DNA of 59,940 nt from Falsiphaeobacter marinintestinus. Its GTDB lineage: Bacteria > Pseudomonadota > Alphaproteobacteria > Rhodobacterales > Rhodobacteraceae. Positions 44,315 through 54,280 of the stretch are shown here, piece after piece. Numbering within the stretch: the first letter of the stretch is position 1; each line of letters opens with the position of its first letter. The DNA lies in NCBI RefSeq assembly GCF_007923355.1, contig NZ_VOGO01000018.1, positions 1-59,940 of the forward strand, given 5' to 3'. The notes beneath the pieces were generated by a model. It was not told the DNA's origin. It did no database searches and saw only the letters and a program-made list of their open reading frames with translations. The position numbers were made by a program, and so were the translations under genes.

Positions 44315-45717
44315 CATCAATCTCAGGAAAAACAGACATCGATTGGGAGGCGTTCGCCAAAGCCCTAGCCCCGGTTGAGATCATCACCGATACCGTTCTG
44401 GTCAAGAAACGGTCACGCGACTTCTTCTGGTACAGCCCGATCCTGAACGCAGAGCTAAAAAAGTGCTTCGGGGATCTCGTGGCGCGCCCCAAGACCACCG
44501 AAGAACTCGCGCATGTCTTGAAGGTCGCCTATGCCCACAACGCGCCAATCGTTCTGCGCGGCGGTGGCACCGGAAATTACGGCCAGGCGGTACCGGTGGA
44601 TGGCGGGTTGATCGTTGAAACCACGGCAATGAATCGCATTCTGGAAATCGGGGATGGGTTTGTGCGCTGCGAGGGCGGCGCGATCATTGCAAACGTAAAC
44701 GCCGCTTTGAAGGAACAAGGTTGGGAGTTGGCCATGTTCCCGTCAACTCAGGACATCGCCACCATTGGCGGTTTTGTCGCCGGAGGGTCGTCGGGGATCG
44801 GGTCTGTTGCGCATGGGATGCTGCGCAGCGATGGCAACCTGATCGCGCTTAAGGCGATGTCAGTCGTTGACGACCCGCAAGAACACCTGTTCGAAGGCGA
44901 GGACGCTTTGCAGATCCATCACGCCTGGGGCATGAACGGTGCCATCACCGAAGTCACACTGCGCACCGTGCCAGCCCGAAACTGGATCGGGTGCATGGCG
45001 ACATTCGATGCGTATGAACAGGCCTATGCTGCTGGCTGCGCGCTGACCACGGCCCCCGATGTTTCGCCCAAGCTGGTCAGCACCGTCGATGCCCGCATCA
45101 CTGCTTACTTCCCCAAGCTTGCCGGGCATATCCGCCCAAACCGGCACTTACTGGTTTCACTGATCCCGCAAGAGGATGTAGACGCGTTCAGGGGGCTGAT
45201 CGAAACCGAAGGTGGCCATGTCGATCTGATCATGGACGATGCTGAACGGCAGGCAAAAAACCTGCCACATGTCTTCGAATTTTCCTACAATCACACGACG
45301 CTCCAAGTGCTGAAGGCCGACAGGTCGGCCACCTATCAGCAAATCGGCTGCCCGATTCCCCCTGACCCGGCAAAAATCGCGGCTGTCAGGCCGGAACTTG
45401 GCGATGATGTCTGGATGCATCACGAGTTCGCGAGGCTGGATGGACAGGTCGTGACATTTGATCTGCCGATCATCTGGTATTCGACCACAGAGCGTCTGAA
45501 CAAGATCAACACGATCTATGAGGCCCATCAACACAGTGTTTACGACGCGCATACATGGCACGTCGAAGGCGCCGGATTGAAGAATACAGACTATCGCCAT
45601 CTTGCCTGGAAGAAGCGTATGGACCCGAAAGGGCTGTTAAACAGTGCCAAATCGCAGGTTTGGCAACAGATCTGCCATCTGGAGCCTGATCAGATCGAAA
45701 AGTTGGGAACGACATGA
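44311..45717 (+). CDS. FAD-dependent oxidoreductase (PCMH/FAD-oxidase type)
   Basis: 468 residues with the FAD-binding PCMH domain: LRGGGTGNYGQAVPVDGGLI binds FAD, DIATIGGFVAGGSSGIGSVA is the second FAD loop, and GMNGAITEVTLRTV follows. The C-terminal part looks like VAO-family substrate domains but lacks the GEHG motif of GlcD-type enzymes. It likely oxidises a small alcohol, amine or hydroxy acid produced in the pathway. It is translationally coupled to the amidohydrolase gene. The substrate is not known. Confidence 0.8.
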   Translation: MTSISGKTDIDWEAFAKALAPVEIITDTVLVKKRSRDFFWYSPILNAELKKCFGDLVARPKTTEELAHVLKVAYAHNAPIVLRGGGTGNYGQAVPVDGGLIVETTAMNRILEIGDGFVRCEGGAIIANVNAALKEQGWELAMFPSTQDIATIGGFVAGGSSGIGSVAHGMLRSDGNLIALKAMSVVDDPQEHLFEGEDALQIHHAWGMNGAITEVTLRTVPARNWIGCMATFDAYEQAYAAGCALTTAPDVSPKLVSTVDARITAYFPKLAGHIRPNRHLLVSLIPQEDVDAFRGLIETEGGHVDLIMDDAERQAKNLPHVFEFSYNHTTLQVLKADRSATYQQIGCPIPPDPAKIAAVRPELGDDVWMHHEFARLDGQVVTFDLPIIWYSTTERLNKINTIYEAHQHSVYDAHTWHVEGAGLKNTDYRHLAWKKRMDPKGLLNSAKSQVWQQICHLEPDQIEKLGTT

Positions 45718-46036
45718 TTTGGTGCCGAAAGCGACTTGCCCTGTTTCGGATGCGTCAATCCGGGGATGAAACCGCATAAAAACGACATATGTCAGATATG
45801 CGCACTGGAATGTCGGAGTCAGGCTTGTGCAACCCCTCGTGAGCGTTGTTGCATCTTTGCGGGGGTTGCAAGTACGATGAGCAACGCAAACCGGGAAAGA
45901 CTGGCGCACCGGAGCAATCCGGGGAACGTGCTGAAGGAGAGACCGATTTTGCCAAAAAATGGCTCAAGATGCCCAAAATCACTCAAGGGCCGACACTGTT
46001 AAAAAGTGCCCGATAAGTTCAACAGAGAGGAAGACT
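45718..46036 (+). other. 319-bp leader upstream of a solute-binding protein gene
   Basis: No gene is visible here. Several hairpins suggest a structured 5' leader. A CCGGA-GCAA-TCCGG hairpin with a GNRA loop (45909-45922) is enclosed by GCAC/GTGC (45906-45909 with 45928-45931). An upstream GCGTTG could pair with CAACGC about 40 bases later. No complete match to a riboswitch I know was found, so its identity is open. Confidence 0.4.
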
Positions 46037-47698
46037 ATGACATTCACCACCAGCACCGGAAAACCGATGCCCAAAACAATCGTCGATTCGGCCAAGAACG
46101 TCGGCGACGATCCTGTTAACCGCCGCGAATTCCTTGCACTGGCCAGCGCATTCGGCGCAACGGCCGCAACGGCCTATTCGATGCTGGGCATGGCAACTCC
46201 GGCTCAGGCGGCGGGTCATGCCAAGATGGGCGGCACCGTTCGCATTCAGACCGAAGTGCGCGCGTTGAAAGACCCCCGCACGTATGACTGGAGCCAGATC
46301 GCCAACTTCTCGCGTGGGTGGCTGGAATATCTGGTGAGCTATGAGAACGATGGTACCTTCCAGCCTCAGCTGCTGGAAAGCTGGGAAATCAACGACGACG
46401 CCACCGTATATACCCTGAACGTCCGCAAGGGCGTAAAGTGGAACAACGGCGACGATTTCACCGCCGAAGATGTTGCACGCAACATCGCCGGTTGGTGCGA
46501 AAAAGCTGTCGAAGGCAACTCAATGGCCGGTCGTTTTGCGACACTGATCGACGCCGATACCGGCATGGCAATTGACGGCTCGATCCAGGTCGTCGACAGC
46601 CACACGGTCAAGCTGATGCTGCCCAAGCCCGACATCTCGCTGATCCCGGGCATGGCCGATTATCCGGCCGCCATCACGCACAGCTCACACACTGCTGAAA
46701 CCATGATGACCAATCCGGTCGGAACCGGCCCCTACCTGCCAGAGTCGCTGGAAGTCGGCGTCAAATCCGTTCTGGTCCGCAACCCGGATCACACGTGGTG
46801 GAACGAAGGCAACGGTGCCTATATGGACCGGATCGAAAACATCGACTACGGCACAGACCCGTCGGCATGGGTTGCGGCGGCAGAAGCTGACGAAGTCGAC
46901 ATGATGTATTCGATTGATGGCGATTACATCGACATCATGGGCGTGCAGGACGGCTGGGATCAGCATGAAATCGTCACAGCTGCGACCATTCTGATCCGTC
47001 CCAACCAGTTGGCCGAAGTTGATGGCATGAAGCCATACGCTGACGTCCGCGTGCGTCGTGCCTTGCAGATGGCCGTGGACAACTCGGTTCTTCTGGAACT
47101 GGGCTATGGTGACCGTGGCGTTCCTGCCGAAAACCACCATGTCGCGCCGGTGCACCCGGAATATGCTGAACTTCCCCCGCAGAAAGTCGACCCTGCCGGT
47201 GCCATGGCACTGATGGAAGAAGCTGGCATGGCGGACTACGAGCACGTTCTGCTGTCGATCGACGATGCATGGCGCAAAGACACGACCGATGCTGTGGCCG
47301 CTCAGCTGCGCGACGCTGGTATCAAGGTCAAGCGCGAGGTTCTGCCGGGTTCAACCTTCTGGAACGACTGGGCGAAATACCCGTTCAGCTCGACCAACTG
47401 GAACCACCGTCCTCTGGGCGTCCAGATCTGGGCCCTGGCCTATCGTTCGGGCGAAGCCTGGAACGAAATGGGTTGGGCAAACGCTGATTTCGACGCGATC
47501 TTGGAAAAGGCGCTGGCCACTCCAGACGTAGAAAAGCGCCGCGCGTTAATGGCTCAGGGTGAAAAGCTGATCCAGGACGAAGGTGTGACGATCCAGCCGT
47601 ACTGGCGGTCGCTCTATAACCACACCAAGTCGAACCTGTTGAATGGTGGTCACCACATCAGCTTTGAAATCCGTCCCGAGCGTCTGGCCTGGAGCTGA
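46037..47698 (+). CDS. ABC transporter solute-binding protein, family 5
   Basis: 553 residues. A twin-arginine-like leader ([20 protein letters not shown]) is followed by an Ala-rich region, then a DppA/OppA-type fold: [44 protein letters not shown] and [15 protein letters not shown]. Such proteins capture peptides, opines or other compounds in the periplasm for an ABC importer. The start ATG 46037 follows AGAGAGGAAG. No permease or ATPase genes are adjacent, so this is an orphan binding protein. A strong terminator follows. Confidence 0.9.
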   Translation: MTFTTSTGKPMPKTIVDSAKNVGDDPVNRREFLALASAFGATAATAYSMLGMATPAQAAGHAKMGGTVRIQTEVRALKDPRTYDWSQIANFSRGWLEYLVSYENDGTFQPQLLESWEINDDATVYTLNVRKGVKWNNGDDFTAEDVARNIAGWCEKAVEGNSMAGRFATLIDADTGMAIDGSIQVVDSHTVKLMLPKPDISLIPGMADYPAAITHSSHTAETMMTNPVGTGPYLPESLEVGVKSVLVRNPDHTWWNEGNGAYMDRIENIDYGTDPSAWVAAAEADEVDMMYSIDGDYIDIMGVQDGWDQHEIVTAATILIRPNQLAEVDGMKPYADVRVRRALQMAVDNSVLLELGYGDRGVPAENHHVAPVHPEYAELPPQKVDPAGAMALMEEAGMADYEHVLLSIDDAWRKDTTDAVAAQLRDAGIKVKREVLPGSTFWNDWAKYPFSSTNWNHRPLGVQIWALAYRSGEAWNEMGWANADFDAILEKALATPDVEKRRALMAQGEKLIQDEGVTIQPYWRSLYNHTKSNLLNGGHHISFEIRPERLAWS

Positions 47699-47710
47699 TT
47701 TCTGAATGCT

Positions 47711-47744
47711 AAAAGGGGCCGCCATTGTGCGGCCCCTTTTTTTT
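47711..47744 (+). terminator. rho-independent terminator after binding-protein gene
   Basis: Stem AAAAGGGGCCGC / GCGGCCCCTTTT with a CATTGT loop, followed by a run of eight T residues. It lies 12 bp after the binding-protein stop. Confidence 0.92.
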
Positions 47745-47758
47745 GCATGTGTGTGACA

Positions 47759-48250
47759 ATGCTCGACTCAGCTATTCTTCTGTCCCAAACCCTGATGCTT
47801 GCGCTGATCGCCGCATGGCTGACGGTCGGGGTACGCGACAACATTCTGTATCCGAACCAGAATGAGACCTTCACCACCGAAGTTCTGACGATGAGCCGAC
47901 TTAAGGTCGAGTATCCGAATTTCTACGATCAGATCGCCCATCGCGTCGTTTCAGACCGACGCCATCAGATCGCTCTGTTTCGCCTTGCGGTTTTGATCGA
48001 ACTTGTCGTCACTGTGCTGCTTTGGATCGGAGTGCTGATGATGGCGACCAGCCCGTTGGGTTGGGTTGCCGATGACACCGCTCGCAGCGTCGCCATTCTG
48101 GGCACCACCGGGTTTACGGCAATCTGGGCCGGTTTCCTCGTTATTGGCAATCATTTTGCCTATTGGTTTGGGCACGAAGGTGCGCAAAATACGCATTACC
48201 AAATGACGCTTTGGGGCATCGGAGTGCTGATCTTCCTGTGCCTGACCTGA
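47759..48250 (+). CDS. DUF2165-like membrane protein
   Basis: 163 residues from MLDSAILLSQTLM with four hydrophobic segments (about 5-25, 70-95, 108-130, 145-163) and the middle block NETFTTEVLTMSRLKVEYP and GHEGAQNTHYQMTLWGIG, a look I associate with the DUF2165 family of small integral membrane proteins. The function is unknown. It lies 14 bp before the ureohydrolase gene and is probably cotranscribed with it. Confidence 0.72.
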   Translation: MLDSAILLSQTLMLALIAAWLTVGVRDNILYPNQNETFTTEVLTMSRLKVEYPNFYDQIAHRVVSDRRHQIALFRLAVLIELVVTVLLWIGVLMMATSPLGWVADDTARSVAILGTTGFTAIWAGFLVIGNHFAYWFGHEGAQNTHYQMTLWGIGVLIFLCLT

Positions 48251-48263
48251 CCGGAGGATCGAC

Positions 48264-49229
48264 ATGAGCACCCATGGATATGAACGAGGCCGCCTGAACC
48301 TGCCGTTCGTCGGCATCTGCACGTTCGGCAAGTACCCCTATGTCGAAGACTGGGACGCAATCGATGCCGATGCGGCCGTCATGGGGGCACCGTTCGATTC
48401 CGGCACTCAATGGCGGTCAGGCGCGCGCATGGGGCCACGCGGCATTCGCGAGGCATCGACGCTGTTTTCTTTCGGTCATGCCGGGGCCTATGATTTTGAA
48501 GACGACATTACCTATCTGGATCCGGCCAAGGTCAGTATCGTCGATATCGGGGACGCGGATATCGTTCACACGAACACCGAAAGAAGCCACGAAAACATAG
48601 AATACGGCGTGCGCAAAATGTTGGCCGCTGGCGCGCTTCCCGTGGTTCTGGGCGGCGATCATTCGATCAACATTCCGTGCATCAACGCCTTTGACGATCA
48701 GGAGCCGATCCACATTGTTCAGATCGATGCGCATCTGGACTTTGTCGATGAACGTCACGGCGTGCGCTTTGGCCACGGCAACCCGATGCGCCGCGCCGCC
48801 GAAAAGCCCTATGTCACCGGGCTGACGCAGATAGGCATTCGCAATGTCTCTTCCACCGCACGCGACGGATATATGGATGCAATCGCGCTTGGGTCCGACA
48901 TCCAGTCTGTGCGACAGTTCCGTCAGATGGGCGTGGAAACGATGCTGCGCCGTATTCCTGAAGGTGAGCGGTATTACCTGACGGTCGACATTGACGCCTT
49001 CGATCCCTCGATTGCCCCGGGTACCGGAACCCCCAGTCACGGCGGCTTTTTGTACTACGAAGTGCTTGAGCTGATCGACGGCTTGGCCAGACGGGGTGAA
49101 ATCGTCGGCATGGATCTTGTTGAAGTGGCCCCGGATTACGACCAAACCGGATCGACGACCACATTGGCCGCGCAATTGCTGATGAACGCCATCGGTCGAA
49201 TTCTGCACCACCGGTCAGACGATCTGTAA
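48264..49229 (+). CDS. agmatinase/ureohydrolase family enzyme
   Basis: 321 residues of the arginase superfamily. The binuclear manganese ligands are visible in VVLGGDHSIN, QIDAHLDFVDE and TVDIDAFDPSIAPGTGTPSHGG. The family hydrolyses a guanidino group to urea; the sequence is closer to agmatinases and guanidinobutyrases than to arginases. Exact substrate is uncertain. GGAGG precedes the ATG at 48264. With the amidohydrolase, FAD oxidase and binding protein upstream, it suggests catabolism of a guanidino or N-heterocyclic compound. Confidence 0.88.
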   Translation: MSTHGYERGRLNLPFVGICTFGKYPYVEDWDAIDADAAVMGAPFDSGTQWRSGARMGPRGIREASTLFSFGHAGAYDFEDDITYLDPAKVSIVDIGDADIVHTNTERSHENIEYGVRKMLAAGALPVVLGGDHSINIPCINAFDDQEPIHIVQIDAHLDFVDERHGVRFGHGNPMRRAAEKPYVTGLTQIGIRNVSSTARDGYMDAIALGSDIQSVRQFRQMGVETMLRRIPEGERYYLTVDIDAFDPSIAPGTGTPSHGGFLYYEVLELIDGLARRGEIVGMDLVEVAPDYDQTGSTTTLAAQLLMNAIGRILHHRSDDL

Positions 49230-49307
49230 GGCACTTACATTGCGTTTGGTGCGCTGTTTTAGGGCCCGTCAGATCAGGTGATCAGCCCTGGTTGGCTTAG
49301 AAATGCC

Positions 49308-50258
49308 TCAGAACGGGTCTAGCTCATCTGGCCATCGGCGCGGATGCTCGCTGATGATCAGAATAACATCCGCACCCGACAATGCTTCCCGAACATCGTG
49401 GATCATACGCAAATTCAGTTGATCTGCTTCCCCGGCATCTATCGGTCGTTGCGGGTTGTAATAGACGCTGACAAGGTGCGTTCGTCCAAGCTTCATCACC
49501 GACAGATCAGTCACAACTCCGCCATCGTCGGCAACGCTGGGCCGGATCGCGCGACGGGCCGCGGCAACCGCTTTGGGGTTTGCTGTCGCCCCCACCAATT
49601 CCCCCATGCCGGAAACAAGGTTGCGCCGATACTGACCAATCGCGGTTAAGCACAGAATAAGGACAACGATAGAATCCCCGATTGGGGCAATCGGGGCAAG
49701 GAATCCGTCCTGGAAAAAGTAAACCGCGCCCAGTCCAGCCCCCGCCGCTGCAGTGATTATGCCATCAAACAAGGAAGCTTTTGCTTCGAGGCGAAGAATT
49801 TCGCTAACCTTTCCGGTGCGCGACCACGTGTATCGATGCAACGCCCAAAGCAAAAAAGAGGTCCCGCCAATCACCACAAAATAGACGAACAGCGGGCCGA
49901 AACTGAGCTCTGGCGTCGCCTCACCTTGCAAATACTTGTAGATATTCACCCCTGCCGAAGTCATGGCGAACATGACAAGGCCCAGCAACGACAAGGCCCG
50001 AAAGGTCGAGAACAGCGCCTCGTCAGCGGCGTACCCCATAGGGCGAAGCCGATCCGGCCCGGCATCCACCCTGCGGCTGATCTTGCGCCCCAAGAAGGCG
50101 GCTGTGAAACCGACCAGAGAGAACAGACCGTCCATCATGATCGCGGTAGAATTTGAAAGGACAGCCGCCAGAATGCCTGCCGCCCCCATGAAGAGGTTGC
50201 CCCACATGGCGATCAAAAGCGAACGGCTTTCCAGCTGTTTGATGCGCTGTGTGTCCAT
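49308..50258 (-). CDS. cation diffusion facilitator-like transporter
   Basis: 316 residues from the ATG at 50258 (MDTQRIKQLESRSLLIAM), chosen because GAAGGG lies upstream; the frame can extend 28 codons further. Six hydrophobic segments fit a CDF transporter, with the SNSTAIMMDGLFSLV block (Asp in TM2) and AKASLFDGI (Asp in TM5). A cytosolic C-terminal domain follows. It would export divalent cations such as zinc or iron against protons. No metal-regulator gene is adjacent. Confidence 0.82.
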   Translation of the reverse strand: MDTQRIKQLESRSLLIAMWGNLFMGAAGILAAVLSNSTAIMMDGLFSLVGFTAAFLGRKISRRVDAGPDRLRPMGYAADEALFSTFRALSLLGLVMFAMTSAGVNIYKYLQGEATPELSFGPLFVYFVVIGGTSFLLWALHRYTWSRTGKVSEILRLEAKASLFDGIITAAAGAGLGAVYFFQDGFLAPIAPIGDSIVVLILCLTAIGQYRRNLVSGMGELVGATANPKAVAAARRAIRPSVADDGGVVTDLSVMKLGRTHLVSVYYNPQRPIDAGEADQLNLRMIHDVREALSGADVILIISEHPRRWPDELDPF

Positions 50259-50405
50259 ATGCAGGCCCTTCATTCTGAATGTGACTAACGGATAGACGGG
50301 GCAATTGTCCACAACGGCAATCGATGGGTCGGTCTTATCCATGCTCGTTATTGGACCCGGTTCCGAACGATGTGATAGGCTTACCGGTACATGGAAGGAT
50401 CAATC

Positions 50406-50894
50406 ATGAAGAAACTTATGCTGATCGCGGTGCTTGGCACCGTCGCCACCGGGGCATTTGCCAGTGACTTGGCGAAATGGGGAGAGACAGGCAAGTGGAT
50501 CATCCGCGTAGACCCCGAGGCCGGGAATGGGTGCTTTATGGAAAGCCAGCTTGAGGACGGAACGCTTATTCAATTTGGGAATGTTCCAAATCGCGAGGGT
50601 GGCTTTTTCGCTGTCTATAATCCGGACTGGACTGACATCAAGGATGGCGAGATCAGCACGGTGAAATTCGATTTCGAAAAATTGCGCTTCTCAGGCGAGG
50701 CACTGGGCGTCGTGCGCGGGGACTTGTTTGGCGGCTATGCCTTTTTTGACAATCCAAATGTTCCGATGGAATTCGCAAAGAACAGATCCATGACCGTCAT
50801 CGGCGGAAAGGGGCGGGTCGTCGAAGTTGATCTGTCGGGCACATCCAAGGCGATTTCCGCCGTGCAAAAATGTCAGGACGAACAGACAAAGTAA
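50406..50894 (+). CDS. exported protein of unknown function
   Basis: 162 residues with a signal peptide (MKKLMLIAVLGTVATGAFA), then a beta-rich mature part with two Cys (one near GNGCFMESQ and one in VQKCQDEQ) that may form a disulfide. AAGGATC precedes the ATG. It is divergent from the CDF gene and convergent with the asmA-like gene. It is likely periplasmic. No family was recognised. Confidence 0.7.
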   Translation: MKKLMLIAVLGTVATGAFASDLAKWGETGKWIIRVDPEAGNGCFMESQLEDGTLIQFGNVPNREGGFFAVYNPDWTDIKDGEISTVKFDFEKLRFSGEALGVVRGDLFGGYAFFDNPNVPMEFAKNRSMTVIGGKGRVVEVDLSGTSKAISAVQKCQDEQTK

Positions 50895-50915
50895 TGCCGC
50901 CTTCCTGACTGCGAG

Positions 50916-53639
50916 CTACTGAAGCTGACGCGCATCTGGTTTGCATGGGGTACGGTTGGCTGGCATCTGTCGCGCTCCGCCTTTCGGCGCGGGTCGGGAC
51001 CCTGTTCCAAGCAATTGAAGATCTGGCTTTCTCAGGCTTCCGGTGATGTTGATCGGCCAGGCACTGCGGGCCAGTGGCCGACCGACCGGCCTGGGTTCGG
51101 CCCGCATCGAAATGGTTTCGTTTTTCCAGTCCAGATTACCCGCGATAACCATTTGTACGCGTTCAGTTTCGATAACTGTTGAATTGGACGACACTTTGCC
51201 GGACTGGATTTTCAGCGGGGCGACAGCGCAGACGATATTGGTGTACCCCCGGTTCAGTTCGGCCGAAAATAACCAGGGGAAAACACCCAGTCCGGCCAGT
51301 TCCAACAGGCTGCTGGCAATCGCACCGCCTGACATCGACACCGTTGCTGACCCGTTCATCGAATTGACAAAGGCCTTGGCCGACGTCCGGGTGCCGGTCA
51401 GATTAAAATCGGCGCGCAGCTTCCCGCGGGCATCAAGATTCACCCCGACATTTTTCAGGATTTCTCCCAAATCCCAACCTTGGGTGGCGCCCGAGACGGT
51501 GACATGATCCGGGCTTTGCGCGATGTCCATAGCCGCGCTGACGTTGAAATACCCGCCACCATAGTTGAATTCCAATGGGCCGAACTGGGCCTTGGCGTCT
51601 TTGACGGTCAGTGTGCTGGCAACGGCAGATACGCCCTGCTGGCCCCTGATACTGGCGATTTCGATGCCAATCTGCAGATCCAGTTTACCCATAAAGCCAA
51701 CCAGGTCGAAAAAATCTGTCGGTTCTTCCACTCCGGCGGCCCCGACCACTCCACCGTTCATGACCAAAGGTTCCTCCGGTTTTTCGGTGACAAGCGATTC
51801 TTCTTCTTTTTCAACGACCAGGGGTTCTTCGGGTCTTTTTGCATCAGCGGAGCTTAAGGAAGCAATCTGGATAGCACTTGCCACCGCGTTTTTCAGATCA
51901 TCAATTTCAAGGAGATCACTGGCGATCCGCCCGCGAACAATGGGGATGGTTTGATTGCGTGTACTGTCCAGCGTCACATCAAGACGTGATTGGCTGACGG
52001 CAAAGGAACTTTTGATGGCCGTTTCGTCGCCCTGCCGTGTCGCACTGACAGAAAGCCCAACAGCCCCAGTATCAATGGGCTTAAGGTCCAATGCGGTCAG
52101 AAACGATTTTCCATCCGGAAGCGCCAAAACCATATTGAAATCCAACCCCTCAAGATCAGCCACACTGGCAACCGACATCTTGCTTTCAAGAGACCAGAGT
52201 GTCGTGTCCCTGGTCGAGGCGTGCAGTTTGGACAAGGTAAGCTGCCCGGTGGAATCCGTTACCGAAAAATCGGCGTGCACCCGCCCGAAGTCAGCTGCGT
52301 TGGCGTATTCGGACGGTGGAAGGATCATCGTGGCCGATGCGGCCAACACACCGTCAAAATCAATCCCCTTCAGTTGCAAGAGGTCCTGCATATCGCCCTT
52401 GGCCACCACATATGGAGCTTCTGCGGGGCCTATCTGAACCGCGATGTCCTGCATGCTGAGCTGCCCTGTTTCTGAGCGCATGATACGGCCGATCGAAACC
52501 GGACCCAGTTGACTGAACTCTTGGTCAAACGCGTTGGTTGCGAACTCAAGGCTTTCGAATTTCAAAGCCTGATCTTCGCTGACGATGTGCGCAGAAATCC
52601 CGGTCAGTTTCAGATCTGCAAGTTCGTGCGCACGGGCAGGTAAATTGTCTTCCGGATACAGACGCGCCTCGACAGACAGATCCAGACCTGTTGCCTCAAG
52701 AAGATTCATAACATCTCCGGTGGCCCGGATGCTCTGTCCGTCTGCCAAATCGATGTTGGTTTCGAAGTCTGACATTGCCAGTGTGCCTGACCGCCCCGAA
52801 ATCCTCGCCGATAATTGCCCGCGCCCTTCCAGAACACGCTCCAGCCGAAGAATGTCCAACACCTCGCCGAATTCACCGGTATCCAGAGACAATTCGGCGG
52901 TATACCCGTTCCCCTGCCCGGCAGGCAGTGGTGACCCATCCAAGGCCATGGTCAACTGCCCGAAAGACGCCCGCGTCGTGAAGTCCTTGCCACGAGGGTA
53001 GTCTCCCTTTATCGCAAACGGCTCTCCGTTTACGGCCCCGTCGCCGGTCACTGCAACCCGTTGCCCGTCTTCCAATTGATCCAAATGCAGACTGTTCAGG
53101 TCGAAGTCGAAGACAAAGCCGGACTTTTCATTCTCGATCAACAAGTTAATCTCGGTGATCGACGCCGTCTTGTCGTGAAGAAAGTCCAGGACCCCACCAT
53201 TTTCTGGGGCGGTATCCTCTGGCTTGGGTGTGGTCAGCTGGTCTTGGTCTGACCAGCTTTTGGCGCCTTCCAAATTCCTCAGAAGATTCACGGTCAGACC
53301 ATGAACCGCCAGATTATCGATGTTGATCGCGCCTTTCAGCAAGGCAAGAAGGTCGACATCCAGTTCGAAAGTTTCCAGTTCGGCCAATGCGACATTCGTG
53401 ATGTTTTCGCTTGGTATCCGAACCCCTGACACGTGAATGCGGCTTATTGGCCCAAGGTCGACCCTAACATCCTGATCGATAATCAGGGCCTGCCCGATTT
53501 GTTTTGACAGCACGTTTTCGACAACCGAGCGCCGGAAATCCACGAAAAACGGGCCGTTCAGAACCGCCCACGCGACGACAACAACCGTGGCGAGCAAACC
53601 CACCACCCCAACCACAATTATGGTCAAGCGCCTACGCAT
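50916..53639 (-). CDS. AsmA family protein
   Basis: 907 residues starting MRRRLTIIVVGVVGLLATV, a single N-terminal membrane segment followed by a very long beta-rich region typical of AsmA proteins, with an AsmA-type C-terminal domain containing LRADFNLTGTRTSAKAFVNS and MSGGAIASSLLELAGLG. These proteins are thought to help move lipids between the inner and outer membranes. A low-complexity insert near the middle repeats EEPLVVEKEEESLVTEK and PEEPLVM. The start ATG at 53639 lies close to AGGAA. The longer reading upstream has no better site. Confidence 0.87.
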   Translation of the reverse strand: MRRRLTIIVVGVVGLLATVVVVAWAVLNGPFFVDFRRSVVENVLSKQIGQALIIDQDVRVDLGPISRIHVSGVRIPSENITNVALAELETFELDVDLLALLKGAINIDNLAVHGLTVNLLRNLEGAKSWSDQDQLTTPKPEDTAPENGGVLDFLHDKTASITEINLLIENEKSGFVFDFDLNSLHLDQLEDGQRVAVTGDGAVNGEPFAIKGDYPRGKDFTTRASFGQLTMALDGSPLPAGQGNGYTAELSLDTGEFGEVLDILRLERVLEGRGQLSARISGRSGTLAMSDFETNIDLADGQSIRATGDVMNLLEATGLDLSVEARLYPEDNLPARAHELADLKLTGISAHIVSEDQALKFESLEFATNAFDQEFSQLGPVSIGRIMRSETGQLSMQDIAVQIGPAEAPYVVAKGDMQDLLQLKGIDFDGVLAASATMILPPSEYANAADFGRVHADFSVTDSTGQLTLSKLHASTRDTTLWSLESKMSVASVADLEGLDFNMVLALPDGKSFLTALDLKPIDTGAVGLSVSATRQGDETAIKSSFAVSQSRLDVTLDSTRNQTIPIVRGRIASDLLEIDDLKNAVASAIQIASLSSADAKRPEEPLVVEKEEESLVTEKPEEPLVMNGGVVGAAGVEEPTDFFDLVGFMGKLDLQIGIEIASIRGQQGVSAVASTLTVKDAKAQFGPLEFNYGGGYFNVSAAMDIAQSPDHVTVSGATQGWDLGEILKNVGVNLDARGKLRADFNLTGTRTSAKAFVNSMNGSATVSMSGGAIASSLLELAGLGVFPWLFSAELNRGYTNIVCAVAPLKIQSGKVSSNSTVIETERVQMVIAGNLDWKNETISMRAEPRPVGRPLARSAWPINITGSLRKPDLQLLGTGSRPAPKGGARQMPANRTPCKPDARQLQ

Positions 53640-53878
53640 CAAAAATTCCTGAATATCCCAAAACGCACCTCCGTCTGGGCCTTCACCTGTCTGGGTCGAA
53701 CACCCTCGTCGTCGGAAACCCAGTGACGATCTGCTTGGCTCCTGACGGTACCAAACTGCAACCTGGCTGATCTCAAGTGTGTAAGGGGCGTCATTTTGCG
53801 TCAACCCTCCCTTCGGTACAATACCGCGCGACACCCAATCTGTGCATCCTGCCTTGGTGCAAACCGTGGAGGCACATC

Positions 53879-54280
53879 ATGTCCTCACATGTTCGGAACG
53901 TCTGTGTCATCGAAGATGATCGCAGCTTCCTGTCGGCCATCATGCGGTTGATCCGAATGGACGGATATTCAGTCTTGGGTGTCTCATCGCTGGAAGAGTT
54001 TCGAAACCTGCTGCCCCTCAAGGAAGAAACCTGTGTCGTCACTGACATAATGCTGTCCGGTGAAAGCGGTTTGGACGTGCCTGCGATTCTGCACGAAGCG
54101 CGGCAGGTTGCCCCTGTGATATTCATTTCGGCCACGGATGACCGATCCCTGATCAAGGCCGTATCGGCGCTTAGCAGGTCACCTGTTTTGCGAAAGCCGA
54201 TCGAGGCTGAAAAGCTTTTCGACGCCCTGCGACAGGCCAAGCCAATTGACAGGCAGGTGAAGATTCAAAGCGATCCCTAA
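53879..54280 (+). CDS. stand-alone receiver-domain response regulator
   Basis: 133 residues consisting of one receiver domain. The phospho-acceptor is Asp56 in CVVTDIMLSG, the acidic pocket is IEDD near residue 11, a Ser in FISATDD and Lys106 in LRKPIEA complete the active site. There is no output domain, so it probably acts through protein contacts. It lies upstream of the outer-membrane protein gene and close to the FixJ-type kinase pair, which could phosphorylate it. Confidence 0.86.
   Translation: MSSHVRNVCVIEDDRSFLSAIMRLIRMDGYSVLGVSSLEEFRNLLPLKEETCVVTDIMLSGESGLDVPAILHEARQVAPVIFISATDDRSLIKAVSALSRSPVLRKPIEAEKLFDALRQAKPIDRQVKIQSDP

Noticed and set aside
45901-45945. Glycine or guanidine riboswitch before the binding-protein gene
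   Set aside because: Only parts of the glycine aptamer core are similar and essential conserved bases are missing; the guanidine classes do not match. It is kept only as an unidentified structured leader.
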